Below, piece by piece: positions 1 through 8,548 of a stretch of DNA of 32,426 nt (the first letter of the stretch is position 1; each line of letters begins with the position of its first letter). This DNA is from Alphaproteobacteria bacterium (GTDB lineage: Bacteria > Pseudomonadota > Alphaproteobacteria > UBA6615): assembly GCA_002722515.1 (NCBI GenBank), contig PBMH01000025.1, positions 1-32,426 of the forward strand. The letters are read 5' to 3'. The notes under the pieces are model-generated. The model worked only from the letters and a program-made list of their open reading frames with translations. It did no database searches and was not told the DNA's origin. Both the position numbers and the translations under genes were made by a program.

Positions 1-67
1 CAGGCTTCTTCGCCGCAGGCTTCTTCGCCGCAGGTTTTTTCGTCGTTTTCGTAGTCGATTTCGCCAT
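1..67 (-). CDS. N-terminus of a Lys/Ala/Pro-rich protein (partial; CarD-like by synteny)
   Basis: Only the first 22 codons are in the window; the gene continues past base 1. Translation from the ATG at 67 gives MAKSTTKTTKKPAAKKPAAK and then KP, a basic tail with a PAAKK repeat. A GGA-containing Shine-Dalgarno-like stretch lies about 8 bases upstream. Such tails occur as N-terminal extensions on bacterial DNA-binding proteins, including some CarD-family RNA polymerase-binding regulators, and on histone H1-like proteins. In many alphaproteobacteria a carD gene follows fdxA on the same strand, so CarD is the favoured guess. No CarD fold residue is visible, so the identity is inference only. Confidence 0.5.
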   Translation of the reverse strand, partial: MAKSTTKTTKKPAAKKPAAKKP

Positions 68-142
68 TTCTAGTTCCGTTACCTGCCTACCGGAACGTCG
101 CAAAACCGCTTGAGAATCGCGATTCTACCGCGATTTGAATCG

Positions 143-171
143 GTTATATCTGTTTCGGCGTAGAATCTAAA
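143..171 (-). promoter_or_regulatory. Candidate sigma-70 promoter for the gene at 1-67
   Basis: On the minus strand TTTAGA (166-171) and TATAAC (143-148) are separated by 17 bases. Initiation would fall near 136, giving a leader of about 70 bases. The -35 box overlaps the T-tract of the fdxA terminator, so one transcript may end where the next begins. Four GANTC sites lie in and just below it (114-118, 121-125, 137-141, 163-167). The boxes are read by eye. Confidence 0.4.
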
Positions 172-197
172 AACAAGGGACGGCGACAGCCATCCCT
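169..197 (-). terminator. Intrinsic terminator downstream of fdxA
   Basis: On the minus strand a 9-bp stem (AGGGATGGC with GCCGTCCCT, one G-T pair) closes a 4-base loop and is followed by TTGTTTTTAG. It lies about 70 bases past the fdxA stop and would end the helicase-S4-TerB-fdxA run before the next gene. Confidence 0.75.
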
Positions 198-266
198 CGA
201 GTGTCCAATATTATAACAGGAAATAAGCTATTTTGGTAGGCGGCAGCCCAATTCGGACGCTGACGC

Positions 267-608
267 CTAGTCGCCGCTTCCCGGATTGGCACTGAAGTAC
301 TTTTCAAACTTCCCTTCTTCGGACTTTAAAGTCTCCGCATCGGGGTCCTCGTCCTTCTTAGCCGTGATGTTAGGCCACTTGCCTTCGGAATATTCCCGGT
401 TCAACTCAAGCCACTTCTCAGCCTCGGGCTCAACATCAGGAATAATGGCCTCGGCCGGACACTCCGGCTCGCACACACCGCAATCAATACATTCATCAGG
501 ATGGATCACGAGCATATTTTCACCCTCGTAAAAACAATCGACAGGACAGACTTCCACGCAATCCGTGTATTTGCACTTGATGCAGGCTTCAGTAACAACA
601 TACGGCAT
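267..608 (-). CDS. fdxA: 7Fe ferredoxin FdxA ([3Fe-4S][4Fe-4S])
   Basis: A 113-residue soluble electron carrier of the Azotobacter FdI / FdxA family. Translation starts [17 protein letters not shown]. The cysteine pattern is complete: Cys9, Cys17 and Cys50 fit the 3Fe-4S cluster, and Cys21, Cys40, Cys43 and Cys46 the 4Fe-4S cluster. The acidic C-terminal part (after about residue 60) is the usual FdxA extension. The ATG at 608 is chosen because AAGGAA lies 9 bases upstream and the family begins exactly here; an open frame continues to 704 but adds unrelated residues. It lies 40 bases after the TerB-like gene and is followed by an intrinsic terminator. The redox partner cannot be read from sequence. 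Confidence 0.95.
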   Translation of the reverse strand: MPYVVTEACIKCKYTDCVEVCPVDCFYEGENMLVIHPDECIDCGVCEPECPAEAIIPDVEPEAEKWLELNREYSEGKWPNITAKKDEDPDAETLKSEEGKFEKYFSANPGSGD

Positions 609-648
609 CTTTGGTATTTCCTTCTTGCCAAACTTCCCGAACAAGGAC

Positions 649-1107
649 CTATGAGGCCTCATCCTGCCTCTCAAGAACCCGTTTCCGAGCGTCCCCACTC
701 TCACGATCGCTAACGTAGATTAGGCCCGCGACGCGTCGCAACAAATTTGCTTCATGGTCGTGGATCTGACCATCGGCGCAGACCACTTCCCATAGCATCT
801 CAATCATCCGAATACGTTCCCCGGGAGTGAAAGCATCCTTTACTCGCCGGGCGAACCCGTAAACCTCGACCAGGTCCTCCGTCGCGGCGTCGGCGGCCAC
901 CAATAATGCCTCGGTGTCCGCGTTATCTAGCTCGAACCGGTCGCGCAGAAGCCTGCCGATCAGCACCCGTTCACCGTCATTATAGTCATCATCCATCCGG
1001 GCTGCCTCGACAAGAAGTGCTGCCGCAGCAAGCTGCAGTTCGTCGGGGCCGTGCTTAGAATCAGCTGTGCCACCAGCTGAAAACATGGATTTCAATCGAT
1101 CAAGCAT
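649..1107 (-). CDS. TerB-like (tellurite resistance TerB family) protein
   Basis: A 152-residue, probably cytosolic, all-helical protein of the TerB-like family. These proteins carry acidic motifs thought to bind divalent metal; the cellular role of stand-alone members is poorly known, and the tellurite label is historical. Two acidic motifs are visible, [12 protein letters not shown] (36-47) and [17 protein letters not shown] (111-127), matching the family's paired pattern. The ATG at 1107 has a strong GAGGAGGA ribosome-binding site 3 to 10 bases upstream; the frame is open to 1176 but has no comparable site. It sits between the S4 gene (about 90 bases upstream) and fdxA (40 bases downstream), probably in one transcript. 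Confidence 0.8.
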   Translation of the reverse strand: MLDRLKSMFSAGGTADSKHGPDELQLAAAALLVEAARMDDDYNDGERVLIGRLLRDRFELDNADTEALLVAADAATEDLVEVYGFARRVKDAFTPGERIRMIEMLWEVVCADGQIHDHEANLLRRVAGLIYVSDRESGDARKRVLERQDEAS

Positions 1108-1196
1108 TAGTCCTCCTCGGTCGCGTCTCCTTACACGGGTCACAGCGTGCGGACAACCAAGAGCGACGTGAATCACGTCACGACTGATCGGGTTGA

Positions 1197-1607
1197 TCAG
1201 CCGTCACGTAGCCGGTCGGTTTCTCTCCTCTCTCGCTTTGTCGGACGCCCCGATCCCGGCTCACGCTGCGCGACGCCGGGCAGCTCCGACTTGCGCGACA
1301 ACACAGGCGGAGACATATCCTGATACAACAGCGCCGCCTCGGGCGCCGATCCGCGCCGGCCCGTGAGCGCCACAATCCGAATGACCCGGATGTGGGAACC
1401 TAGCGAGAATGTCAGGATATCACCAACCCGCACCGACTGGCTCGACTTGTGGACTGGCATCTTGTTCAAACGCACCTTACCCGCTCGGCACACGGCCGTC
1501 GCAAGACTGCGAGTCTTGAAAAATCGTGCATACCAAAGCCATTTGTCGAGACGCAGAGATACCGGTGCGAAATCTGAGCGCGCGGAGTGCGACGTGGCTT
1601 CAGTCAA
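1197..1607 (-). CDS. S4-domain RNA-binding protein (HslR-like)
   Basis: A 136-residue basic protein with one S4 RNA-binding domain at about residues 16-75. The hallmark RLDKWLWYARFFKTR starts at Arg19, followed by GKVRLNK (43-49) and VGDIL (61-65). Homologues such as E. coli HslR (Hsp15) bind ribosomal RNA in stalled 50S subunits; a similar role is inferred. The C-terminal tail (about 110-136) is Arg/Glu-rich and probably disordered. The start is TTG at 1607, overlapping the helicase stop in a TTGA junction, which implies translational coupling; AAGGG lies 9 bases upstream. A helicase-S4 pair in this order is common in alphaproteobacteria, suggesting a shared RNA-related function. Confidence 0.88.
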   Translation of the reverse strand: MTEATSHSARSDFAPVSLRLDKWLWYARFFKTRSLATAVCRAGKVRLNKMPVHKSSQSVRVGDILTFSLGSHIRVIRIVALTGRRGSAPEAALLYQDMSPPVLSRKSELPGVAQREPGSGRPTKRERRETDRLRDG

Positions 1608-4144
1608 GGCCCACGACCCTTGAGCACGGACAGTGCTGCAAAGGGTGAATCGGGATCAAAAGATGATTTTGGCCTACCTGGTTTCGCGTTTCCCTTTTTT
1701 TTCATCTGATTACCCCGGTGTTTCGCAGAGGCACGGCGCTTCGGCGCACGGCGCGTAACCTTGATTAAATTATTCTCCTCGCGCACAGCATAGCCGAAAC
1801 TCCGAATCATTCGAGCAAACACGTCGACCGTCACATCGATCCGTGAAAGAAGATCCGAGCTAACCGTGAACTCCCCGGCCTTGGTCCCACGCCGGATGGC
1901 CGCCATCAGGCGCTCGAGTTCATCTGCACGCACTGCCACCGGGCCCGCCGGGCAAAACCCAAGCGCCAGATACCAGCCATCATCTACCAGTTCGCTACGC
2001 GACACAGCCGTGGCGCCACCGTCCGGCAGCGCAGAGGCTGACACTGCATCGCTAGTCCAGATGCAGTATAGCATCGCCTTAAGTTCCATGACCCGGCCCT
2101 TGAGCAGGGCCGCCAGATAGGCAGACGTGATGCCAATCCGAACGCCGGCCTTCGCCAGTAACTTGCGTTCGTCATCGGTGAGATAGTTAGCCGGGTCATC
2201 GCCCTTGACCCGCGGAGCGCAGCCCAACCCCTCGCTCAGCCGAAACGCAAGCCCGCGAGCCGGACCAGAGAATTTTGCTTGTCCAAGCGCGAACAGCGGC
2301 GAAAGTTCAGCTCTCAGGATTGTCTCAAGCCATTCCTGCAACCGTAGTCGAACGCGCTCGCGCAGCGGCGCATCAAGTAGGTCACTGGGCAGAACCTCGA
2401 CTAACGGGTGTAGAATGTCAGTCCCGGCAAGCAGCCGGGCGACCGGAGCGCCTTGCCAAACGATCTGAGCCGCTTTCCGATCCAGTGTGAAGGCCCCGTC
2501 ATTGGATCCAGAAAACTCTGCGATCCGGGCACCGGTTGCCTCGCGAATAGCCCGATTGGCTGCCGCCATCAGGCGCGAGCTTGCCGCAACCTCGTCGTCC
2601 ACTGGGACGAAGCGAAAACCGTCAAACCGGCCCACCTCTTCTCCCTCAACAGTGACCATTCCGTCGGTCGACAATCCTGCCAATACCTTGTCTTTCTCCC
2701 GCAGACCCCGGGAAATTACCGATGCCTTTCGGTCGACAAACCGCCGCGTCAAACTTTCATGGAGTGCATCGGACAGTTTGTCTTCAAGGGACCTAGCCCT
2801 GCCCTGCACCTCGTCTGGATCGTCGATCCAGGAACGCCGATGGGACAAATAAGACCAAGTTCGTACGCCCGAGATTCGCGCCATCAACGTATCAATATCA
2901 CCATCGACACGATCAAACTGCCCCATCGAACGTTCAATCCAGTCCGCCGGGATACGGCCTGCATCGGCCATCAAAAACCGATAGGTGCGTGCGACGAGGC
3001 GGGGATGATTACCCGACAGATCGCCGCTAAAGTCGGGAATCTGACAAACGTCCCACAAGATACGTACCGCCTCAGGATTCGTTGCCATCGCCTTGATGTC
3101 GTCATGCTCGCGCACCGCCAGCAGCGCGTTATAATCATCTGTCGGCGGTGCCCGGCGCAGCACCTGCTCGGGTGGTGGGGCATCGAGACTGCGTTTGAGT
3201 GCATCCACAGAACCAAAGTCTAGGTTATTGTTGCGCCAGAAAATATTCAACACGGGATCGAATTCGTGCGCCTCAACGGCGGTGACAAGATCTGGTTCGA
3301 AGGGATCAAGGCCGGCCGTCGGACCGAAGGTTCCGTCCTCCGTGTATCGGCCCGCACGACCGGCAATTTGTCCGACCTCGCTGGGAGACAGGTGACGAAA
3401 CCCATGGCCGTCGAACTTAGTCATCGCCGAAAATCCAACATGGGTGATGCCCATGTTGAGGCCCATGCCAATGGCATCCGTCGCAACCAGATAATCAACC
3501 TCACCCGCCTCGTACATCTCCACCTGGGCGTTTCTAGTCCGCGGGCTTAGCGCTCCCAACACGATCGCCGCACCCCCCCGTTGGCGGCGCAGCAACTCGG
3601 CTAACGCATAGACATTCGCGGCTGAGAAGGCGACAACTGCACTACGCGGCGGCAAACGCGTAAGCTTACGAAAGCCGCAGTATTCGAGATTCGAAAATCG
3701 TTCACGACGTTCGATTTGCACATCAGGAATCAGCCGTCGAATGATAGGCGCAATGGTTTCTGCGCCCAGAAGCATTGTCTCCTCGCGGCCGCGCGCGCGC
3801 AGCAACCGATCAGTAAAGACGTGGCCACGCTCGGGATCGGCGCAGAGTTGAATTTCGTCGATCGCCAAAAAATCCACCGAGCGATCCTGCGGCATAGCCT
3901 CTACCGTGCATAAAAAGTAGCTTGGGTTTGCTGGAACAATGCGTTCTTCACCAGTAATCAGAGCCACTGATCCGACTCCCTTGAGCCGGACCACCCGGTC
4001 GTAATTCTCGCGCGCCAGCAAACGCAGTGGAAACCCAATCATCCCGCTCGCATGGCCGAGCATGCGGTCGATGGCGAGATAGGTTTTGCCAGTATTGGTG
4101 GGCCCGAGAACGGCTTTAACGAGACGCTGGCGGTGAACTAACAT
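1604..4144 (-). CDS. Suv3-like superfamily 2 RNA/DNA helicase
   Basis: An 846-residue ATP-dependent helicase resembling the Suv3 family of mitochondrial RNA helicases. Motif I is GPTNTGKT (14-21), motif II DEIQ (96-99), motif III LGAET (126-130), motif V ATDAIGMGLN (221-230) and motif VI QIAGRAGR (259-266). The Suv3-type helical region follows to about residue 640. The C-terminus ends in a Lys/Arg-rich, probably unstructured tail (about 800-846) that could bind nucleic acid. Family knowledge points to RNA unwinding in degradation or processing; the bacterial substrate is not established. The ATG at 4144 has only a weak Shine-Dalgarno (TTGGG), but the P-loop lies 14 residues in, so little upstream is missing. 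Its stop overlaps the S4 start. Confidence 0.9.
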   Translation of the reverse strand: MLVHRQRLVKAVLGPTNTGKTYLAIDRMLGHASGMIGFPLRLLARENYDRVVRLKGVGSVALITGEERIVPANPSYFLCTVEAMPQDRSVDFLAIDEIQLCADPERGHVFTDRLLRARGREETMLLGAETIAPIIRRLIPDVQIERRERFSNLEYCGFRKLTRLPPRSAVVAFSAANVYALAELLRRQRGGAAIVLGALSPRTRNAQVEMYEAGEVDYLVATDAIGMGLNMGITHVGFSAMTKFDGHGFRHLSPSEVGQIAGRAGRYTEDGTFGPTAGLDPFEPDLVTAVEAHEFDPVLNIFWRNNNLDFGSVDALKRSLDAPPPEQVLRRAPPTDDYNALLAVREHDDIKAMATNPEAVRILWDVCQIPDFSGDLSGNHPRLVARTYRFLMADAGRIPADWIERSMGQFDRVDGDIDTLMARISGVRTWSYLSHRRSWIDDPDEVQGRARSLEDKLSDALHESLTRRFVDRKASVISRGLREKDKVLAGLSTDGMVTVEGEEVGRFDGFRFVPVDDEVAASSRLMAAANRAIREATGARIAEFSGSNDGAFTLDRKAAQIVWQGAPVARLLAGTDILHPLVEVLPSDLLDAPLRERVRLRLQEWLETILRAELSPLFALGQAKFSGPARGLAFRLSEGLGCAPRVKGDDPANYLTDDERKLLAKAGVRIGITSAYLAALLKGRVMELKAMLYCIWTSDAVSASALPDGGATAVSRSELVDDGWYLALGFCPAGPVAVRADELERLMAAIRRGTKAGEFTVSSDLLSRIDVTVDVFARMIRSFGYAVREENNLIKVTRRAPKRRASAKHRGNQMKKKGNAKPGRPKSSFDPDSPFAALSVLKGRGP

Positions 4145-4503
4145 GACCCAAGCATCGCCACTACAGCAATCGATTGCAACCGAGCAGACAACCTGAGCGG
4201 GATAGAACTAACTTTGACCAATCACGCGCAACGACGTCACCATCCAAATCACCCGACACCAAAGCGGCTATCGTCAGAAATAACATCGTTATCAATTGCA
4301 AGCGCGATGGATACTCGATGGGCGGCGAGCGACTGATATCAATCGATGTTTTGTAACTAAAAGGTCGTGCGCATCACCTCTATAAACCTCTTTGCGGGGC
4401 CGGTCCTTTGCCCCATGAAAGACGCGCATAACAGCGCTATGCTGGGAACAGAAATATGGTTTCCTTGCCCGCACCCCTCAAATCGACTAACGGTGACGAC
4501 CCA
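4145..4503. other. Intergenic stretch without a supported gene
   Basis: This 359-base gap separates the helicase start from the acnA stop (both minus strand). It must hold the helicase promoter and the acnA terminator, but I could not define either confidently. A 5-bp hairpin (GCATA/TATGC near 4430) and GGGGC/GCCCC arms near 4396-4414 are visible without a clear T-tract. Short open frames here lack ribosome-binding sites. Confidence 0.6.
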
Positions 4504-7179
4504 TCAGGCGGCATCCAGCATGTTACGCAGCACATACTGAAGAATGCCACCGTGGCGATAATACTCCACCTCATCTAGCGTATCGATCCGACACAGCAGT
4601 TCGACCTCACGGGTAGTGCTGTTCTCATAGGTAATCGTGCAACCAAGTGTCGTGCGCGGCTCAAGACCGTTGGCGACGCCGACGATATTGAACACCTCAC
4701 GGCCCGTTAGTTCCAAGGTCTGACGGTTCGTGCCCTCGGGGAACTGCAGTGGCAGAACGCCCATGCCAACCAAATTCGAACGATGAATACGCTCAAAACT
4801 CTCAACTATCACAGCCTTCACACCCAAAAGTCGTGTGCCTTTGGCCGCCCAGTCGCGCGAGGATCCGGTACCATATTCGCGACCACCGATGACAACCAGC
4901 GGCACTTTCTCATCCTGGTAACGAATAGCGGCGTCATATATCGACATCTGTTCACCCGACGGATAGTGAATTGTCTCACCACCCTCGGTACCCGGGGCCA
5001 TCTCGTTGCGGATTCGGATGTTAGCGAAAGTGCCCCGCATCATGACCTCGTGATTGCCGCGCCGAGAGCCGAAGGAGTTAAAGTCGATTGGTCGCACTTG
5101 GTGCATCTTCAGATAGTCGCCCGCAGGCCCGTCTTCCTTGATCGAACCGGCCGGCGAAATATGGTCGGTTGTCACGCTGTCGGCGAGAATGGCCAGCGGC
5201 CGCGCGCCGATCACGTCGGACATCTCACCCGGCTCGGGCGCAATGTCCTCAAAGAAGCTGGGATGGCGAACATAGGTCGAGCCGTCATTCCACTCATAGG
5301 TTAGGCCCGTCGAGGTTTTTATTTTCTGCCATGCGGTGTCACCCGCAAAGACATTGTCGTAGCGCTTGCGAAACATCTCGGCAGTTAGGACGTTATCGAG
5401 AATTTCCTGCACCTCGACATTACTCGGCCAGATATCCTTGAGGAAAACGTCATTACCGTCGGGGTCCTGACTTATCGGATCATTGTAGATATCGACGACC
5501 ATCGAGCCAGCGAGCGCATAGGCAACCACCAGCGGCGGCGAAGCCAGATAGTTAAGCTTGGTGAGCGGATGCACCCGGCCCTCGAAGTTCCGGTTTCCCG
5601 ATAGGACCGCGCCCACGCCGATGTCACCGTTGACAATTGCCTCGTGTATCTCCGGTTTCAGCGGACCAGAGTTGCCAATACAGGTGGTACAGCCGTAGCC
5701 GACCAGATCGAAGCCAACCTCATCGAGATAGGGTTGTAGGCCCGCAGCCTCTAGATAATCGGTAACCACCTGGCTGCCCGGCGCAAAAGACGTCTTCACC
5801 CATGGCTTGCGTTCGAGGCCGCGCTCGCGCGCCTTTTTCGCGACCAGACCAGCAGCGACCAGTACCGATGGATTTGAGGTATTGGTGCAGCTCGTGATGG
5901 CAGCGATCACTACATCCGCCGGCGAAATATCGAAGTCCGAACCTTCGACCGAGGTAGCCGTGCCCGCGCCCATGTCCTCTAGGGCCGTTTTGGCAGAAGA
6001 CACCATGTCGGACAGGGCCACGCGATCCTGCGGACGCTTCGGGCCCGCGAGTGAAGGCTCGACAGTTGAAAGGTCGAGTGAGAGCGTATCAGTAAAGACC
6101 GGATCCCATTCACCTTTTATGCACCACATGCCCTGTGCCTTAGCATAGGCCTCAACCAGCGCAACGCGCTCGTCACTCCGTCCAGTGAAACGCATGTAAC
6201 GCAGCGTCTCCTCGTCGATCGGAAAAATACCGCAGGTTGCACCATATTCCGGCGCCATATTCGAGATCGTCGCGCGATCGGCTAAGGTAAGATTGTCGAG
6301 ACCTTCACCATAGAATTCAACAAACTTGCTAACCACTCCCTTGGCACGAAGCATCTGGGTCACCGTCAGCACCAGGTCGGTGGCGGTCATGCCCTCCCTG
6401 AGCTCTCCGTCGAGGCGGAACCCAATCACCTCGGGCACCACCATTGAAATTGGTTGCCCAAGCATCGCTGCCTCGGCCTCAATGCCGCCCACACCCCAGC
6501 CCAAAACACCAAGGCCATTGACCATCGTAGTGTGACTGTCGGTACCAACCAGCGTGTCGGGATAGGTAATGGTCCTGCCATCTTCTTCGGCGGTCCAGAC
6601 CGTCTGAGCTAAATATTCCAGGTTGACCTGATGGCAAATGCCTGTGCCCGGCGGAACGACACGGAAATTATCGAACGCGCCCTGCCCCCAGCGCAGAAAC
6701 TCGTAGCGCTCGCCATTGCGCTCAAACTCAAGTTCAACATTTTTACCGAATGAATCTTCGTCGCCGAAATGATCGACCATCACCGAATGGTCAATTACCA
6801 GGTCAACTGGCGAGAGTGGATTGATAAGTCGTGGGTCGGCGTCAAGTTCATCCACCGCATCACGCATCGCCGCAAGATCGACGACGGCAGGCACACCAGT
6901 GAAGTCTTGCATCAGGACGCGCGCGGGCCGATACGCGATCTCGCGCGACGATCGCTGCTCTTTCAGCCAGTCGACAAGCGCTTGGGCATCGTCGGTCGAG
7001 ACAGTACGGCCGTCCTCGTAACGGAGCATGTTTTCCAGCAACACCTTCAAGGAATAAGGGAGGCGCGATACGTCGCCGAGTTTCTCCGACGCTGCTTCGA
7101 GGCTAAAATAGTCATAGCTCTGGCCCGCAACTTCGAGGGTGCGGCGGGTCTTCAGGCTGTCCTGGCCAGTAACGCTCAT
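4504..7179 (-). CDS. acnA: Aconitate hydratase AcnA
   Basis: Aconitase A, the TCA-cycle enzyme that interconverts citrate and isocitrate through a [4Fe-4S] cluster. From the chosen start it has 891 residues, the usual length. Cluster cysteines are Cys431 ([11 protein letters not shown]) and Cys497 and Cys500 ([12 protein letters not shown]). The substrate-loop motif [20 protein letters not shown] is intact, and the C-terminal swivel domain with [16 protein letters not shown] is present. Two ATGs compete, at 7185 and 7179. AAGGAG lies 9 bases from the second but only 3 from the first, so 7179 is preferred. It is divergent from the ccm locus, an arrangement known in other alphaproteobacteria. 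A sigma-70-like promoter lies about 90 bases upstream. Confidence 0.97.
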   Translation of the reverse strand: MSVTGQDSLKTRRTLEVAGQSYDYFSLEAASEKLGDVSRLPYSLKVLLENMLRYEDGRTVSTDDAQALVDWLKEQRSSREIAYRPARVLMQDFTGVPAVVDLAAMRDAVDELDADPRLINPLSPVDLVIDHSVMVDHFGDEDSFGKNVELEFERNGERYEFLRWGQGAFDNFRVVPPGTGICHQVNLEYLAQTVWTAEEDGRTITYPDTLVGTDSHTTMVNGLGVLGWGVGGIEAEAAMLGQPISMVVPEVIGFRLDGELREGMTATDLVLTVTQMLRAKGVVSKFVEFYGEGLDNLTLADRATISNMAPEYGATCGIFPIDEETLRYMRFTGRSDERVALVEAYAKAQGMWCIKGEWDPVFTDTLSLDLSTVEPSLAGPKRPQDRVALSDMVSSAKTALEDMGAGTATSVEGSDFDISPADVVIAAITSCTNTSNPSVLVAAGLVAKKARERGLERKPWVKTSFAPGSQVVTDYLEAAGLQPYLDEVGFDLVGYGCTTCIGNSGPLKPEIHEAIVNGDIGVGAVLSGNRNFEGRVHPLTKLNYLASPPLVVAYALAGSMVVDIYNDPISQDPDGNDVFLKDIWPSNVEVQEILDNVLTAEMFRKRYDNVFAGDTAWQKIKTSTGLTYEWNDGSTYVRHPSFFEDIAPEPGEMSDVIGARPLAILADSVTTDHISPAGSIKEDGPAGDYLKMHQVRPIDFNSFGSRRGNHEVMMRGTFANIRIRNEMAPGTEGGETIHYPSGEQMSIYDAAIRYQDEKVPLVVIGGREYGTGSSRDWAAKGTRLLGVKAVIVESFERIHRSNLVGMGVLPLQFPEGTNRQTLELTGREVFNIVGVANGLEPRTTLGCTITYENSTTREVELLCRIDTLDEVEYYRHGGILQYVLRNMLDAA

Positions 7180-7268
7180 GGACATTCTCTCCTTCCCGTA
7201 AACGGTATCCATCTGGTGATCCGGAAGCTGGCGTGCGGGTGGAGACCCAGACCACACCAATTCGAGCG

Positions 7269-7297
7269 GTTATAGGTCAAACACCTGGTGTGTCCAA
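7269..7297 (-). promoter_or_regulatory. Candidate acnA promoter with a palindrome in the spacer
   Basis: On the minus strand TTGGAC (7292-7297), a 17-base spacer and TATAAC (7269-7274) make a good sigma-70-type promoter. Transcription would start near 7262, giving an acnA leader of about 80 bases. The spacer contains ACACC-T-GGTGT (7281-7291 on the plus strand), a dyad placed where a repressor could block polymerase. No regulator is identifiable from the site. Confidence 0.6.
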
Positions 7298-7536
7298 GCT
7301 TCAGCGTATCAAAAAACTTTTTTAATCCGCCTAAGAGGAAGCGACCTTAGAAATATAGCTCCTGAGAGAATGTGCTGCGCCACCAACATCTGAGAGTTGC
7401 GCAGAGGATATCCAAGCCTGCTGCGCAACGTCAGCCTGTTTTATTTGGTGCTAATAGTGTCAACGGAGAGGTAACAAAAAACACATTTCCGCCCCATTAC
7501 AAACCACCTCTCGCCAATCTGAGCCCTCATATTAAA

Positions 7537-7663
7537 GCCTGACCAAGAGCATCCTCTTTAAAAAGCTTTTGGTCAGCCTCCGAAACATCAGCCTGATCCC
7601 ATGCGGGTCAGCGCTGATCCAGGCCCCTAAAGGCCGCCGGCCCCCCCAACCGGCGGCCTTTTT
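7537..7663 (+). ncRNA. Candidate structured small RNA with intrinsic terminator
   Basis: Three successive hairpins lie in a gene-free region on the plus strand. Hairpin 1 pairs 7537-7550 with 7565-7578 (13 of 14 positions, one G-U). Hairpin 2 pairs 7587-7599 with 7605-7618 (13 pairs, a one-base bulge). Hairpin 3, 7629-7661, is a strong terminator. The 14-base loop of hairpin 1 holds a CCTCTTTAAA-type sequence, and CCTCC follows at 7577-7581; both resemble the anti-Shine-Dalgarno tracts of alphaproteobacterial trans-acting sRNAs. A further perfect 9-bp inverted repeat lies upstream (7396-7404 with 7421-7429), so the RNA may start earlier. I recognise no known family, and the 5' end and promoter are undefined. 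Confidence 0.5.
7629..7663 (+). terminator. Strong intrinsic terminator
   Basis: A perfect 12-bp GC-rich stem (7629-7640 with 7650-7661, core GGCCGCCGG/CCGGCGGCC) closes a 9-base loop of seven C and two A. It runs into a TTTTT tract (7659-7663). No protein gene lies upstream on this strand, so it probably ends a non-coding transcript. It also insulates the ccm operon 217 bases downstream. Confidence 0.85.
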
Positions 7664-7879
7664 GTGTCACATAGAACAGTGTCTCCGGCTCCACCCTATA
7701 AACGATATCCTGCTGGTCAGGAAAACCCAGCACATCAAATTTCCACTATTCATCGGCCATCAGCCCATTGCGTAGCCACAATACGTAATTAAGTCTCGCT
7801 CCCGACGTACGAAAACATGATCGGCAGACGCCCAACACTTTGCTAAATTCGTGCTATCCCCGCCGTCGAGGGAACCAAC

Positions 7880-8548
7880 TTGACGACGAGCAGACGAGGA
7901 CACGTGCAAGGTCTCATCACACATAAGCTTAGCTGCATCCGCGGTGAACAGTCCGTCTTCACTGGACTCGATATAGCGGTGAACCCGGGGCGCGCATTGC
8001 TACTTTCGGGACCCAATGGCAGTGGCAAGTCCAGCCTTCTGAGGATACTCGCTGGACTCCTGCCACCCGCAACCGGGCGTATCGACTGGGAGGGAACGAA
8101 TATCGCAGCCGACCAAGACGCACACCGTGCGCGTGTCGCCTATATCGGCCATGAAGACCCGTTAAAGCCGAACTTGACCGTTATGGAAAACCTCTCCTTT
8201 TGGGCCCGCATGTACGGTTTCGATCCCAACATTGAACCCGCCCTCTTCCAGTTTTCCATCGAATCCCTGGCTGGGGTGCCAGTGAAATATCTTTCGGCTG
8301 GTCAACGCCGCCGTACGACACTTGCCCGTCTCGCGCTCGGCCAGAATTCAGAGGCAGGACCGGCCTTGTGGCTGCTCGACGAACCAGGGGCGGGCCTCGA
8401 CCGGGGGGCGGTGGCGATGCTCGCCAACACTATCCTGGCGCATCTCTCGAACGAGGGCGTGGCAATAGTCTCAACTCATGGCGACCGACTCGACGAGTTA
8501 CTCGCGGAGCATGCCGATTCATTCGACATGCGCAAGCTTTCGACATGA
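7880..8548 (+). CDS. ccmA: CcmA, heme exporter ATP-binding subunit
   Basis: The ATPase of the CcmAB(CD) ABC complex of system I cytochrome c maturation, which uses ATP to release holo-CcmE from CcmC/CcmD at the inner membrane. It has 222 residues. Walker A is GPNGSGKS (44-51), the signature LSAGQ (138-142), Walker B ALWLLDEP (162-169) and the switch His200 (STHGD). The start is TTG at 7880, with GAGGGA 6 bases upstream; a GTG at 7904 is the alternative and would remove eight residues. It is the first gene of the ccm operon and overlaps ccmB by four bases (ATGA). I could not define its promoter in 7666-7879. Confidence 0.96.
   Translation: MTTSRRGHVQGLITHKLSCIRGEQSVFTGLDIAVNPGRALLLSGPNGSGKSSLLRILAGLLPPATGRIDWEGTNIAADQDAHRARVAYIGHEDPLKPNLTVMENLSFWARMYGFDPNIEPALFQFSIESLAGVPVKYLSAGQRRRTTLARLALGQNSEAGPALWLLDEPGAGLDRGAVAMLANTILAHLSNEGVAIVSTHGDRLDELLAEHADSFDMRKLST

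Noticed and set aside
1-60. Tandem repeat of the cttcttcgccgcaggc unit as a CRISPR or satellite
   Set aside because: The repeat is explained by PAAKK codons in a coding region; no spacer structure exists. No CRISPR array was seen anywhere in the window.
2453-3223. 256-codon open frame on the plus strand inside the helicase gene
   Set aside because: It is antisense to a well-conserved helicase, shows no domain pattern and has no ribosome-binding site. Long antisense frames are expected in this base composition.
4292-4474. 60-codon minus-strand frame between acnA and the helicase
   Set aside because: No ribosome-binding site and coding-unlike composition.
7396-7445. 9-bp inverted repeat followed by TTTTATTT as a terminator
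   Set aside because: The T-rich tract begins 9 bases after the stem and the loop is 16 bases, so it is a poor terminator; kept only as possible RNA structure.
7537-7578. Hairpin 1 as an intrinsic terminator
   Set aside because: No T-tract follows on either strand; it is better explained as part of a structured RNA.
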